Shown: one piece after another, positions 20,725 through 30,053 of the stretch
Position numbering within the stretch: position 1 is the stretch's first letter
Layout: the number at the start of each line of letters is the position of its first letter
Assembly (NCBI GenBank): GCA_035503915.1
Contig: DATJSU010000033.1
Coordinates: forward strand, 1-64,000
Length of the DNA stretch: 64,000 bases
DNA from: DATJMJ01 sp035503915
Lineage (GTDB): Bacteria; Actinomycetota; Acidimicrobiia; Acidimicrobiales; Palsa-688
Direction: 5' to 3'
Position numbers and translations under genes: made by a program
The notes under the pieces: generated by a model
What the model was told of the DNA's origin: nothing
What the model saw: the letters and a program-made list of their open reading frames with translations, nothing else
Database searches by the model: none

Positions 20725-22083
20725 TCAACGGTCGACGTCCCCCATTACGGGGTCGATGCTCGAGATGCACGCGATGACGTCAGGGATGAAGCCGCCACGG
20801 GCCATCGGCGCGAGCCCCTGCAAGTTGGCGAAGGAGGGTGCCCTCACGTGGAGGCGGTAGGGGCGCGAGGTGCCGTCCGAGACGACGTAGCAGCCGAGCT
20901 CGCCGCGGGGCGATTCGACAGGTACATAGGCATCTCCCGGCTCCACCCGGAACCCCTCCGTGAAGAGCTTGAAGTGGTGGATCAGGGCTTCCATCGACTC
21001 GTCGATGCGGTTGCGCGGCGGCGGCGTGAACTTCTTGTCCTGTACCCGGTAATCCCCTTTTGGCATTGCTTTTACGACCTGGCGGACGATCCGGACGGCT
21101 TCTCTGATCTCGGACAGCCTTATGGCAAAGCGGTCCCAGCAGTCGCCGCCAGTGCCCACCATGACGTCGAAGTCGACATCCTCGTAGAACAGGTAGGGAA
21201 AATCTCGCCGGACGTCGTAGGCCACACCCGTTGAGCGCAGAACCGGCCCCGTGAGCCCGAGCCCGACAGCGGTCGCCGCGTCGAGCGGCCCGACCCCGTC
21301 CATGCGGTTTTGCAAAAGAGGTTGGCCCGAAAGGAGGTTGTCGTACTCGTCCATGCGCCGGAGCACGACATCGCAAATCGCGTTGACGTCGTCGCGCCAA
21401 CCGTCCGGCAGGTCCGCCGCCACGCCGCCTGGGCGGAAATAGTTGTGGTTCATCCGCAGGCCGGTGACTTTTTCAAAGAAGGCCAGCAGCAGTTCGCGGT
21501 CGCGCCAACCATACACGAGCATGTTGAGCGCGCCGAGGTCGGCACCATTGGTTGCGAGCCAGAGAAGGTGCGAGGAAATGCGGTTCAGCTCGCACATCAG
21601 CATCCTGACCCAACTGGCGCGCTCGGGAACAGCGGCACCCGTCAGCTTTTCGACCGAAAGACAGAACGCGAGCTCGTTGAAAAATGGCGACAGGTAGTCC
21701 ATGCGGGTGACGTTGGTGCACCCTTGGTGGTACATGAGCTCTTCACCTGTCTTTTCCATACCCGTGTGGAGGTAGCCGATGACAGGCTTCGTCCGGAGCA
21801 CTTGCTCGCCGCGGATCTCGACCATCACACGCAGCACCCCATGCGTAGAAGGGTGCGAGGGCCCGAGGTTGAGGATCATGCTCTCGTCGTCGGGAGCTTC
21901 GTAATTGAAATCGCCGCTGTCTACTTCGATGCCCTCCGGCAGCCGAAGGACGCCCCCCGCTTCGGAGCGCAGTTGGCGGATGCTAGAACTCTCGCGCTCG
22001 AGCATTTCCTGAGCGCCTTCGGAGGTTTTTGCTTTCAGAAGGTCGACAAGAGGGGTAGCTGGCGTGCCGGCGGACCTGCTCAT
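20725..22083 (-). CDS. nuoD: NADH-quinone oxidoreductase subunit D
   Basis: A 452-residue 49-kDa-type subunit that shapes the quinone pocket. It carries the quinone-site loop LGPSHPSTHGVLR, with the conserved His, and ends with IACISSIDPVMGDVDR, the usual C-terminus. An N-terminal extension of about 60 residues precedes the family core (YEAPDDESMILNLGPSHPS). It overlaps nuoC by four bases. Confidence 0.97.
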   Translation of the reverse strand: MSRSAGTPATPLVDLLKAKTSEGAQEMLERESSSIRQLRSEAGGVLRLPEGIEVDSGDFNYEAPDDESMILNLGPSHPSTHGVLRVMVEIRGEQVLRTKPVIGYLHTGMEKTGEELMYHQGCTNVTRMDYLSPFFNELAFCLSVEKLTGAAVPERASWVRMLMCELNRISSHLLWLATNGADLGALNMLVYGWRDRELLLAFFEKVTGLRMNHNYFRPGGVAADLPDGWRDDVNAICDVVLRRMDEYDNLLSGQPLLQNRMDGVGPLDAATAVGLGLTGPVLRSTGVAYDVRRDFPYLFYEDVDFDVMVGTGGDCWDRFAIRLSEIREAVRIVRQVVKAMPKGDYRVQDKKFTPPPRNRIDESMEALIHHFKLFTEGFRVEPGDAYVPVESPRGELGCYVVSDGTSRPYRLHVRAPSFANLQGLAPMARGGFIPDVIACISSIDPVMGDVDR

Positions 22084-22619
22084 TGGGGCACCTCTTTGAA
22101 CTGGACGGGTACGTGCCCGGCGGCGAAGTCTTTCCTCAAGGGATGGCCTTCCCAGTCCTCTGGCATGAGGATCCGGGTGAGGTCCGGGTGGTCGCTGAAG
22201 CGGATCCCGAACATGTCAAAGGTCTCTCGCTCATGTGCCTCGCTCCCGGGCCAAAGGTCGAACAAGCTCGGGACGACCGGGTCGTCCGCAGGCACCTGGC
22301 AGCGCACGCGCAGGCGTGATTTGCGAGAGATCGATAGGAGCTCGACAACTACCTCAAAGCGCTCTGGCACAACGCCCTCGGGCAAGTCACGGCCCGGATG
22401 GGTTAAGTAGTCGACGCCGCAGACGCCGATGCAGGCTTCGTAGCCGTCCTCATAGAGCGCCTCCATGAGCGCCAAATAGCGTGCCCGGTCAGTATGGACA
22501 GCCCGCTGGCCGAAAGTGCCTGTCACCGGGCACCCGTAAAGGAGGCTCGCAGGGCCGCCGGAGGCCTCGCTCTCTCCCAGGTTTTGGCCGCCCTCGCCCT
22601 GCGGTCGAGCTTCGCTCAC
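22080..22619 (-). CDS. nuoC: NADH-quinone oxidoreductase subunit C
   Basis: A 179-residue 30-kDa-type subunit. Its signature is [37 protein letters not shown], here read over residues 126-165. A hydrophilic N-terminal extension of about 25 residues ([15 protein letters not shown]) precedes the core. It is separate from nuoD, unlike the fused nuoCD of enterobacteria, and overlaps nuoB and nuoD by four bases. Confidence 0.96.
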   Translation of the reverse strand: MSEARPQGEGGQNLGESEASGGPASLLYGCPVTGTFGQRAVHTDRARYLALMEALYEDGYEACIGVCGVDYLTHPGRDLPEGVVPERFEVVVELLSISRKSRLRVRCQVPADDPVVPSLFDLWPGSEAHERETFDMFGIRFSDHPDLTRILMPEDWEGHPLRKDFAAGHVPVQFKEVPQ

Positions 22620-23188
22620 TGGCTCGCCCCGGCCCCATGAGCTTGCGGGGCACCAGCGAGCAGCGAGCCGGGGAGCTCCTCAAGGTGCAAGCCGGCTCCA
22701 GCCCCCGTGACCGCACGCCGGCGTGTGATCTCCCCGCGGCGGATCTGCTCGTGCAACGTGAGGATCGAGTGGATGAGGGTTTCGGGCCCTGGCGGGCAAC
22801 CGGGCGCGTACACGTCCACTGGGACGACCTGGTCGACACCTTGGACGAGGGCGTAATTGTTGAACATTCCGCCCGTTGATGCGCAGACACCCATCGAGAT
22901 GACCCACTTGGGCTCAGTCATCTGGTCGTAGACCTGGCGGAGCACCGGCGCCATCTTTTGGCTCAGCCTGCCAGCGACGATCATCAAGTCGGCCTGGCGC
23001 GGCGAAGCCCGGAACACCTCCATGCCGAAGCGAGCGAGGTCAAAGTTTGCTGCACCGGCAGCCATCATTTCCATTGCGCAGCAGGCAAGCCCGAAGTTGG
23101 CGCCCCACGAGCTCGAAGCTCGCGCCCATTTGACGACCCCTTCCAAGGTGCCGGTGAAAAAGTTGTGCCTGAGGTCCTCGAGGCCCAT
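22616..23188 (-). CDS. nuoB: NADH-quinone oxidoreductase subunit B
   Basis: A 190-residue subunit that binds the terminal cluster N2. The tandem-Cys motif is LACCAMEMM, with the remaining ligands in [10 protein letters not shown] and [10 protein letters not shown]. The N-terminus ([18 protein letters not shown]) is the usual helix at the membrane surface. Its ATG shares one base with the nuoA stop at 23188. Confidence 0.97.
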   Translation of the reverse strand: MGLEDLRHNFFTGTLEGVVKWARASSSWGANFGLACCAMEMMAAGAANFDLARFGMEVFRASPRQADLMIVAGRLSQKMAPVLRQVYDQMTEPKWVISMGVCASTGGMFNNYALVQGVDQVVPVDVYAPGCPPGPETLIHSILTLHEQIRRGEITRRRAVTGAGAGLHLEELPGSLLAGAPQAHGAGASQ

Positions 23189-23715
23189 CAGATATCCCCC
23201 GGCGACGAACTGACGGCACCGGCCGGCTCCCGTGGACGGTCGGTGCCCTGTCCGCTGCTCCTACCCGGAGGTGGTGACCCGGGGCGGGCAACTCGGCGGA
23301 CCGTCGAGGTGATAGTGCGTTGTACCGGTGCCCCGCTCCGGCTACCCAGGCGCTTGCCAGGGCCCCAGTCGAGGGCGCCCTCCGAGATCAGGTAAGCGAA
23401 CGCGATGAACACGACGGCGGCGAAGGTCGCCATCTCGATGAAACCAAAAAGTGAGAGCTGCTGGAACATCACAGCGAAGGGGTAGAGGAACACGACTTCG
23501 ATGTCGAAAATGATGAAGATCATCGCCACCAGGAAAAAGCGCACCGGGAACCTCGGTGCCGGCTCCCTGCGGGGGGCAATGCCCGATTCGTAGGGCCCCG
23601 CCTTTGCCGGGTTGAAGCGACCGCCTGGCCCGAGCGTTTTCGAGGTGATAAAAGCGCCCGTGGCGAACACGAGCGCGAGCACTACCAGGAGCAGGATGGG
23701 CAGGTACTGGTCCAT
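23188..23715 (-). CDS. nuoA: NADH-quinone oxidoreductase subunit A, first gene of the nuo operon
   Basis: A 175-residue membrane subunit with three helices in the first 120 residues. The conserved loop reads [41 protein letters not shown]. After the third helix comes a basic Pro/Ser-rich tail of about 50 residues not found in the 120-150-residue homologues. It opens a 14-gene operon that runs without a gap larger than 25 bases to nuoN, in canonical A-N order. Confidence 0.96.
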   Translation of the reverse strand: MDQYLPILLLVVLALVFATGAFITSKTLGPGGRFNPAKAGPYESGIAPRREPAPRFPVRFFLVAMIFIIFDIEVVFLYPFAVMFQQLSLFGFIEMATFAAVVFIAFAYLISEGALDWGPGKRLGSRSGAPVQRTITSTVRRVARPGSPPPGRSSGQGTDRPREPAGAVSSSPGDI

Positions 23716-23875
23716 CGGCGTGCCAGGCTAGCGCCGAGGCTGCGTTGACTACATATCTACTGGCACGCCCGTCGGTTGCTTTTGCACCGGCTGACCGCCC
23801 ACGCCCAGGTAGCATCGGCTGTGCCACGCCGGGCCGCACCTTGCGTCCGGCCGGCCGAGCGCCCGGGGAGGGTGA
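23716..23875. promoter_or_regulatory. Divergent promoter region between nuoA and the geranylgeranyl reductase gene
   Basis: These 160 bases must hold promoters for both the complex I operon and the divergent reductase. The only AT-rich stretch is 23740-23760 (GTTGACTACATATCTAC on the plus strand), which could supply a -10 region for nuoA. I see no inverted TTGTG/CACAA element of the kind bound by Rex. The reductase has a strong ribosome site (GGGGAGGG, 23865-23872). Confidence 0.4.
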
Positions 23876-25141
23876 ATGACCAGCAATTTTGATGTACTGG
23901 TCGTCGGGGCGGGCCCCTCGGGCTCGTCTTGCGCCTACTGGTTGGCGAAAGAAGGCCATGACGTCTTGCTCGTGGAGCGCAAGGCCTTCCCGCGGGAAAA
24001 GACTTGCGGCGACGGACTCACGCCGCGCTCGGTCCACCAGCTTCAAGACATGGGCCTCGGTGGCGAGCTCTTGGGGTGCCACCGCTATGCGGGCCTGCGG
24101 TGCCACGCCTTTGGGCGTTCCCTGGACCTGCCGTGGCCAACGGTCCCGGGCCTGCCGCCCTATGGCTACGTCGTCACGCGCAAGGACCTCGACGCTCTCG
24201 TCGCGCGCAACGCTGCCAAGGCGGGCGCCACTTTGTGGGAGCACACGGAGGCGGCGGCCCCGGTCATGGACGGCCGGTCCCTGCGGGGTGCGCAATTGGT
24301 CGCCAAGGGCGAAGACGGTCACAGCGGAGACGTGCGGGCGCGTTATGTCGTCGTCGCGGATGGCGCCAATTCCCGCTTCGGGTGGGCGATCGGCAACCAG
24401 CGCAACCGCGAGTACCCGCTCGGGATGGCCCTTCGCGGTTATTGGTCTTCGCCGAGGCACGAGGAACCATGGATCGACTCCTGGCTCGACCTGCGTGACG
24501 AATCGGGGCGGTACATGCCCGGGTACGGCTGGATTTTTCCCCTCGGGGACGGTCGCGTCAATGTCGGAGTGGGGCTCCTTACAACCTCCAATATTTGGAA
24601 GGGCGTCAACACCACGGAGCTCCTGGAGCAGTTCTGCAAAATGGTGCCGCAGTCCTGGGGCATCCGCCCCGAGACAGCCCTCGGCCCTCCAACTGGTGGC
24701 CGGCTGCCCATGGGCCTCGCCGTCGGCCCACGCTCGGGCCCTTCGCACCTGGTGGTCGGGGACGCCAGCGGGATGGTCAACCCCTTCAACGGCGAGGGCA
24801 TTGCGTACGGGTACGAAACCGGGAGGCTCGCCGCAGGCATCCTGCACCACGCCCTCACGGCTGGCGACCCGGGCGTGCTTGCCAGTTACGAGAAAAGGAT
24901 CCAGGCGGGCTATGGCATCTATTACCGGATCGGCCGTGGCTTCGTTCAGGCCATAAGCAACCCTCAGGTAATGCGCGCTGCTGTGGCCTCCGGCATCCGC
25001 TGCAGGCCCGTGATGGAGGTGCTGCTGCGGATCATGTCCAATATGCTCCGCCCCGAGCAGCTCGGTGCGGCGGAGGCGAGCTACAAAGCCCTTGCCTCTA
25101 TCGCCAGGAGACGCGAGCGGGTAGCGGCGCGTACCGCGTGA
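23876..25141 (+). CDS. Geranylgeranyl reductase family FAD enzyme (menaquinone side-chain reductase, MenJ-like)
   Basis: A 421-residue FAD-dependent reductase. The N-terminal Rossmann motif is VLVVGAGPSGSSCAYWLA (residues 7-24). The family Cys motif KTCGDGLTPR is at about 42-51, and the second FAD motif LVVGDASGMVNPFNGEGIAYG is at about 296-316. These enzymes saturate isoprenoid double bonds. Next to a nuo operon in actinobacteria, the best guess is partial reduction of the menaquinone tail, although archaeal-type lipid or chlorophyll side chains are other substrates in the family. It is divergent from nuoA and has a good Shine-Dalgarno four bases before ATG. Confidence 0.85.
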   Translation: MTSNFDVLVVGAGPSGSSCAYWLAKEGHDVLLVERKAFPREKTCGDGLTPRSVHQLQDMGLGGELLGCHRYAGLRCHAFGRSLDLPWPTVPGLPPYGYVVTRKDLDALVARNAAKAGATLWEHTEAAAPVMDGRSLRGAQLVAKGEDGHSGDVRARYVVVADGANSRFGWAIGNQRNREYPLGMALRGYWSSPRHEEPWIDSWLDLRDESGRYMPGYGWIFPLGDGRVNVGVGLLTTSNIWKGVNTTELLEQFCKMVPQSWGIRPETALGPPTGGRLPMGLAVGPRSGPSHLVVGDASGMVNPFNGEGIAYGYETGRLAAGILHHALTAGDPGVLASYEKRIQAGYGIYYRIGRGFVQAISNPQVMRAAVASGIRCRPVMEVLLRIMSNMLRPEQLGAAEASYKALASIARRRERVAARTA

Positions 25142-25274
25142 CATTCGTGCACCCGCGTGACGGGACTGTCGTTGAGCGCACATACGGTCACGCGGATGCC
25201 TGGGACGCGCCCTGAGGCCTCGAGCGGCGAGGTTCCTGAAGGCAGAACTAGCTCCCACCGCACCGCCGCTCCGC

Positions 25275-26543
25275 TCAGGACCGCCGAGCTAGCCCTTTCG
25301 CAACTTCCTCGAAGGCGGCGACAGTTGTCCCCAGTTCTTCTTCCCCGTGGGCGAGGCTCGGGAAGAGCACCTCGTATGCCCCGGGCGCGATAGCTACGCC
25401 CCGGTCGAGGAGGCCGTGCATGACCGGCGGGTAGAGCCCGGTTGCAGTCGAGGCCTGAGCGTCTTGGTAATTGCTCACCGGCTCGGCTCCGAAGAAAATT
25501 CCCACCAATGGCCCGACAACGGGGACCTGGACGGGAAGGCCGCAGGCTTTGGCGACTGCAGTCAGTTCCCCGCCCAGCCGGCCGGCGTAAGCAGCAAGGT
25601 CCTGGTAGCTCGCATCATCGAGCAGGCTAAGCACTGCTCTTCCTGCTGCCGTCGCTACTGGGTTCCCCGAGAGCGTGCCCGCTTGGTAGACGGGCCCCGT
25701 GGGGGCGAGCTGTTCCATTAACTCCCGCCGCCCGCCGAAAGCCGCGAGGGGCAGGCCCCCGCCCACCACCTTGCCGAAGCACCACAGGTCCGGGGTGACG
25801 CCCAGCCTCACCGAGGCCCCGCCTGGCCCGAGCCGGAAACCGGTGATCACCTCGTCAAAAATCAGGAGAGCACCTGCCCGGGTGCAAGCCTCGCGAAGCC
25901 CCTCGAGAAAGCCTGGGAGGGGGGCCACGAGGCCCATGTTCGCCGCAACCGGTTCGACGATCACGGCCGCGACGTCTTCGGAGAGCTCGGGCACCATGTT
26001 GTAGGGGACGACCATGGTCTCGGCGACGGCACCTTTCGTGACACCCGCACTCACGGGCAACCCGAGCGTGGCGACACCGCTCCCGCCCCCTGCGAGGAGG
26101 CCGTCGCTGTGGCCGTGGTAGCAGCCGGCGAACACGACGACCCGCTCCCTGCCCGTCGCTCCCCGCGCCAGCCGCACTGCCGACATAGCGGCTTCGGTAC
26201 CGCTGCTGACAAAGCGCACCTGCTCGCAGCCGGGCACACGAGAGCAGATCTCCTCAGCCAGGAGCACTTCTCCGGGAGTGGGCGCACCGAAGGTAGTCCC
26301 TTCCCCGGCTGCTTCGCGCACCGCCTCGACGACTTTTGGGTGGCTGTGGCCAAGGATCGACGCGCCGTAGGACTGGACGTAGTCGACGTAGCGCCGCCCG
26401 TCAGCGTCCCAGACGTAGGCGCCTCTGCCGCTTGTGACGAAATAGGGCGACCCACCGACGGCCTTGAAGGCCCTGACAGGGGAATTGACTCCGCCCGGTG
26501 TCACCCGGGTAGCTCGTTGCCACCAACCTTGGTTGGAGGTCAT
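25275..26543 (-). CDS. hemL: Glutamate-1-semialdehyde 2,1-aminomutase
   Basis: A 422-residue PLP enzyme that converts glutamate-1-semialdehyde to 5-aminolevulinate. It shows the GVNSPVRAF start, FVSSGTEAAMSA, YHGHSDGLL, IFDEVITGFR, the PLP lysine in CFGKVVGGGLP, and the YQAGTLSGNP loop. The ATG at 26543 was chosen because MTSNQGWWQRATRVTPGGVNSP matches the family N-terminus and lies four bases after the hemB stop. It is last in the rex-hem operon. The 133-base gap to the convergent reductase shows no clear terminator. Confidence 0.96.
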   Translation of the reverse strand: MTSNQGWWQRATRVTPGGVNSPVRAFKAVGGSPYFVTSGRGAYVWDADGRRYVDYVQSYGASILGHSHPKVVEAVREAAGEGTTFGAPTPGEVLLAEEICSRVPGCEQVRFVSSGTEAAMSAVRLARGATGRERVVVFAGCYHGHSDGLLAGGGSGVATLGLPVSAGVTKGAVAETMVVPYNMVPELSEDVAAVIVEPVAANMGLVAPLPGFLEGLREACTRAGALLIFDEVITGFRLGPGGASVRLGVTPDLWCFGKVVGGGLPLAAFGGRRELMEQLAPTGPVYQAGTLSGNPVATAAGRAVLSLLDDASYQDLAAYAGRLGGELTAVAKACGLPVQVPVVGPLVGIFFGAEPVSNYQDAQASTATGLYPPVMHGLLDRGVAIAPGAYEVLFPSLAHGEEELGTTVAAFEEVAKGLARRS

Positions 26544-26547
26544 CGCG

Positions 26548-27531
26548 CTAAGCGCCGAGCAGCTCTGCGACCTCACCGGCGAAGTAGGTGAGGACCATAT
26601 CGGCCCCTGCTCGCTTGATGGCCCCAAGCTGTTCGAGAGCAACAGCCGGGCCGTCCACCCAACCTCGCTCGGCGGCGGCCTTGACCATGGCGTACTCACC
26701 GCTTACGTGGTAAGCGGCAATTGGCACCCGGACAGCCTGGCGGACAGCGGCGATGACGTCGAGGTAACTGAGAGCGGGTTTCACCATGACGATGTCAGCG
26801 CCTTCGGCGACGTCCAGTTCGACTTCCCGCAACGCCTCTCGCAGGTTGCGAGGGTCCTCCTGGTAGGCACGCCTGTCACCGCCACCCGCGATAGTGACGT
26901 CTACCGCTTCGCGGAAAGGGCCGTAGAGGGCGGAGGCGAACTTCGCCGAATATGCGAGGATCCCGATTTGCTGGTAACCCTCGTCGTCGAGCGCTTGGCG
27001 GATTGCCCCGACCTGCCCGTCCATCATCCCTGAAGGTGCCACCATGTGGGCGCCCGCCGCGGCCTGAGCAAGGGCGGCACGGCAATAGAGAGCCAAAGTA
27101 GGGTCATTTGCGACTTCGCCAGCAGCGTCGAGGGCCCCGCAATGGCCGTGGTCGGTGTACTCGTCGAGGCACAAGTCAGCGATGACGACCATTTCGTCGC
27201 CGAGCTCCTGGCGAAGCGCCGCGAGCGCGACCTGCACGATGCCGTCAGCGGCCCAAGCCTGGCTACCTTCGGCGTCTTTACGAGCAGGGACGCCGAACAA
27301 AACAAGGGCCGGCACCCCGAGGCCTGCGAGGCGCCGCGCTTCTTTGACCAGTGATCCGGTTGTGTGCTGCGACACGCCCGGGAGCGAAGAGATCGGCACT
27401 GGGGCCGCTATGCCCTCCCGGACGAAGAGAGGTGCTACCAGGTCCTTAACCGAAAGCGCCCGTTCTGCAAGCATTTCTCGCAGCACTGGTGACCTTCGCA
27501 GGCGGCGCATCCGGGTCTGAGGGAAACCCAT
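26548..27531 (-). CDS. hemB: Delta-aminolevulinic acid dehydratase (porphobilinogen synthase)
   Basis: A 327-residue enzyme that condenses two 5-aminolevulinate molecules to porphobilinogen. Both Schiff-base lysines are visible (AYSAKFASALYGPFR and DIVMVKPALSYLD). The metal loop reads DLCLDEYTDHGHCG: it keeps the first and third positions of the three-Cys zinc site but has Asp at the second, so metal use may be mixed. The ATG at 27531 was chosen because MGFPQTRMRRLRRSP matches HemB N-termini. It sits ten bases after hemD and four before hemL. Confidence 0.95.
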   Translation of the reverse strand: MGFPQTRMRRLRRSPVLREMLAERALSVKDLVAPLFVREGIAAPVPISSLPGVSQHTTGSLVKEARRLAGLGVPALVLFGVPARKDAEGSQAWAADGIVQVALAALRQELGDEMVVIADLCLDEYTDHGHCGALDAAGEVANDPTLALYCRAALAQAAAGAHMVAPSGMMDGQVGAIRQALDDEGYQQIGILAYSAKFASALYGPFREAVDVTIAGGGDRRAYQEDPRNLREALREVELDVAEGADIVMVKPALSYLDVIAAVRQAVRVPIAAYHVSGEYAMVKAAAERGWVDGPAVALEQLGAIKRAGADMVLTYFAGEVAELLGA

Positions 27532-27541
27532 GTCACCAAGG

Positions 27542-29125
27542 CTAGCCCTCGAGCTCAGCCTCTTTGGCCGGTGCGCCGTGGGACCGGGGCGCTGTGGGAC
27601 CGGTACCCGAGAGCGCTGCGCCAAGGCTCTCAACGAGGCCCTCTATTGTGTGCTCGCTCGCTTCCGCCGCCACTTCGAGGCCTCGTTTCCTGGCCGCAGC
27701 GGCCGTGACCGGGCCTATGCAGGCGACGATGGGGGGGATGGCAGCTCCCGCCTGCCGGGCTTGCGAGGCATAACTTTCGAGCGCTGATGGGGAAGCGAAG
27801 CAGACAGCGTCCGCTCTCCCCGCCTGCTCGAGAAGGGCCGCGCTCGCGCGTGCTTGGACGGTGCGGTACGCGGTGACCACGTCGACCTGCCAACCCAACC
27901 GTTCGAGCCCCGAGCGCAGTTCTGGTCGTGCGTCGGCGGCTTGGGGCAGGAGGACAAGCGGCGGCCGACCGCTCTTGGGCGCTCGGGGTGCCGAGGGGAA
28001 CGCCCCCACCAAACCTGCGGCGCTCTGATCTTGTGGGACGAGATCTGCCACCACGCGGAAGCGCCGCAGCACCTCAGCGGTCGCCGGCCCCACGGCCGCA
28101 ACTTGGGTCGCCGCGAGCGCCCGGGTGTCAGGCAAGTGTCGGAAGAACGGTTCGACCGCGTTCGCAGAACTGAACACTGCCCAGGCATAGCGGTGTTCTG
28201 CGACACGCTCTGCCGCCGCGGAGAGCGCGGCTCCTCCATCGTCAGGCGGCACCAGCTCGATGCTAGGGACTTCGAACACTCGCGCCCCTAGGTCACGTAG
28301 ACGATTGGAAAGAGCGGGCGCTTGATGGGGTGCACGTGTGACGACGACGACCCGGCCCGCAAGGGGCCCTTGCTTGTACCAGTCGAGGTCGAGTGCCGCC
28401 ACGTCCCCGATCACGAGGGTGACGGGAGGCTCGAGCGGGCTGAAGCCCCCATCTGCCAGGTCCCCGAGGTGGCCTCTTTCAGCCGTCTGGTTGGGCTCGG
28501 TGCCCCATCGGACGGCGATTACCGGAGTTGTGCGAGCGAGGCCGCCGGCGAGCAGCCGCCGCGCGATCTTGGCCCCGTGGCGTGCCCCCATTAGGACGAC
28601 GATCGTCCCGCCCGCCTCGGCGAGCGCCTCCCAATTGGTACCCCCCTCAGACGGGGGCGCATCGACCGAGCGGCTATGGCCGGCAACGACCGTAAAAGAC
28701 GTGACGAGGCCCCGGTGCGTGACCGGTACGCCGGCGTAAGCGGGTGCACCGACTGCCGCGCTCACGCCCGGGACCACGTGGAAAGGGACGCCCGCACGTT
28801 GGAGCGCGAGCGCTTCCTCGCCGCCGCGCCCGAACACGAACGGGTCGCCCCCTTTGAGCCGTACCACGTTGCACCCTGACAGCGCCTTGGCGATGAGCAG
28901 AGCGTTGATGGCGTCTTGGTCGCCTCGGTCGTCTGGCTGTTTTCCCACGTCGACGCGTTCGGCTCCCACTGGTGCGAGCGCGAGGAGGCTGGCGTCCGTG
29001 AGCCGGTCATGGACAACGACATCGGCAGAGGCGAGGACCTCGGCTCCGCGGACCGTTATCAAACCCGGGTCGCCCGGCCCGGCGCCCACCAGGTACACCG
29101 TGCCGGGGGCGGGCTCAGCGCCCAT
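27542..29125 (-). CDS. Fused uroporphyrinogen-III C-methyltransferase and uroporphyrinogen-III synthase
   Basis: A 527-residue two-domain protein. Residues 1-250 are a SUMT/CobA methyltransferase: VYLVGAGPGDPGLIT, VRLKGGDPFVFGRGGEE, VPFHVVPGVSAA and GTIVVLMG. Residues 255 to the end are a HemD-type synthase (VVVVTRAPHQAPALSNRL ... AVFSSANAVEPFF ... VDVVTAYRT ... ADAVCFASPSALESY). The chain makes uroporphyrinogen III and methylates it to precorrin-2, the branch to siroheme and cobalamin. This fusion is common in actinobacteria. The ATG at 29125 overlaps the end of hemC by 11 bases; the longer in-frame extension lies inside hemC. Confidence 0.95.
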   Translation of the reverse strand: MGAEPAPGTVYLVGAGPGDPGLITVRGAEVLASADVVVHDRLTDASLLALAPVGAERVDVGKQPDDRGDQDAINALLIAKALSGCNVVRLKGGDPFVFGRGGEEALALQRAGVPFHVVPGVSAAVGAPAYAGVPVTHRGLVTSFTVVAGHSRSVDAPPSEGGTNWEALAEAGGTIVVLMGARHGAKIARRLLAGGLARTTPVIAVRWGTEPNQTAERGHLGDLADGGFSPLEPPVTLVIGDVAALDLDWYKQGPLAGRVVVVTRAPHQAPALSNRLRDLGARVFEVPSIELVPPDDGGAALSAAAERVAEHRYAWAVFSSANAVEPFFRHLPDTRALAATQVAAVGPATAEVLRRFRVVADLVPQDQSAAGLVGAFPSAPRAPKSGRPPLVLLPQAADARPELRSGLERLGWQVDVVTAYRTVQARASAALLEQAGRADAVCFASPSALESYASQARQAGAAIPPIVACIGPVTAAAARKRGLEVAAEASEHTIEGLVESLGAALSGTGPTAPRSHGAPAKEAELEG

Positions 29126-30053
29126 CGGGCTGGCGCAGCTGCCTCTCAACTGCCAATAGCTCCGAGCCCCCCTCGGAAAGTACGAGGTTGGCGAGATGCC
29201 CCCCGAGTGCCACCGGCTCTGCGGGCGAGCCGGCACAGAGGCGTCGGACCACCGTGCGCCCATCGGGCGCGGCCAGGAGCCCCTCGAGGGACAGCTGGTG
29301 GTCAAGCGTCGTCGCCGCGTGCCCAGCCACCGGGAGGTCGCACCCACCTCCGATCGTTGCGAGGAAGGCTCGTTCAGCCTCGAGCTCGGTCCTCGCAGAT
29401 GGATCTTCGATGGCCGCCAGGAGCGCGAGAACTGGGGCGTCGTCTTCGCGCGCCTCTACTGCGAGCGCACCTTGGCCAACCTGGGGGAGCATCACCTCTG
29501 TCGAGAGGACCTCGTGGGCGCCGGGGTGGAGCCCGAGGCGCTGGAGCGCGGCGAGGGCGACAACGATGGCACCACCCGGCGGGATCTTGGTGAGGCGGGC
29601 CCCGATGCTGCCGCGAAGCCCCTCGAACACGAGGTCCGGCCGCGAGGCGGCAAGCTGGGCTCGCCTTCGCTGGCTGCCGGTCGCGACTACCGCTCCAGTT
29701 GGCAAGTCCCAAAGAGCAGCCCCCACAAGGACGTCGCGTGCATCGGCGCGCTCGGGGACTGCGGCGAGGCAGAGGCCATCGCTCTCAACTGGTCGGAGGT
29801 CCTTGGCCGAGTGCACTGCTGCGTCCGCTCTGCCGTTGAGGACGGCGGCTTGCACTTCGCGCACGAAGACACCTTGGCCACCCATCTCCCACACTGGGAC
29901 CGTCGCGCGGCGGTCGCCGGTCGCGCTGACCGTAACGAGCTCGACTTCGAGCCCGGGATGAGCGATGGCGAGGAGGGATGCGACGCGCCTTGTCTGCCAG
30001 AGAGCAAGCTCGCTCCCTCTAGTGGCCAGGCGCAGCACGCGGTTGAGCGGCAC
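29115..30053 (-). CDS. hemC: Hydroxymethylbilane synthase (porphobilinogen deaminase)
   Basis: A 312-residue enzyme that polymerises four porphobilinogens. Seen are RLATRGSELALWQT, AVHSAKDLRP with the catalytic Asp region, and IGGGCDLPVAGHA, with Cys238 as the dipyrromethane-cofactor attachment site. The Arg cluster reads GSQRRRAQL, where many homologues have GTSSLRRxAQL. Its start shares one base with the hemA stop at 30053. Confidence 0.96.
   Translation of the reverse strand: MPLNRVLRLATRGSELALWQTRRVASLLAIAHPGLEVELVTVSATGDRRATVPVWEMGGQGVFVREVQAAVLNGRADAAVHSAKDLRPVESDGLCLAAVPERADARDVLVGAALWDLPTGAVVATGSQRRRAQLAASRPDLVFEGLRGSIGARLTKIPPGGAIVVALAALQRLGLHPGAHEVLSTEVMLPQVGQGALAVEAREDDAPVLALLAAIEDPSARTELEAERAFLATIGGGCDLPVAGHAATTLDHQLSLEGLLAAPDGRTVVRRLCAGSPAEPVALGGHLANLVLSEGGSELLAVERQLRQPDGR

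Noticed and set aside
23716..23875. Rex operator upstream of nuoA
   Set aside because: I looked for an inverted TTGTG/CACAA or TGTGAA/TTCACA element in this gap and upstream of rex and saw none, so Rex control of nuo is left as an idea only.
23342..25258. 638-codon open frame antisense to the geranylgeranyl reductase
   Set aside because: It is the mirror of a GC-rich coding frame, with Arg/Pro/His-rich sequence and no motif. It also runs into nuoA.
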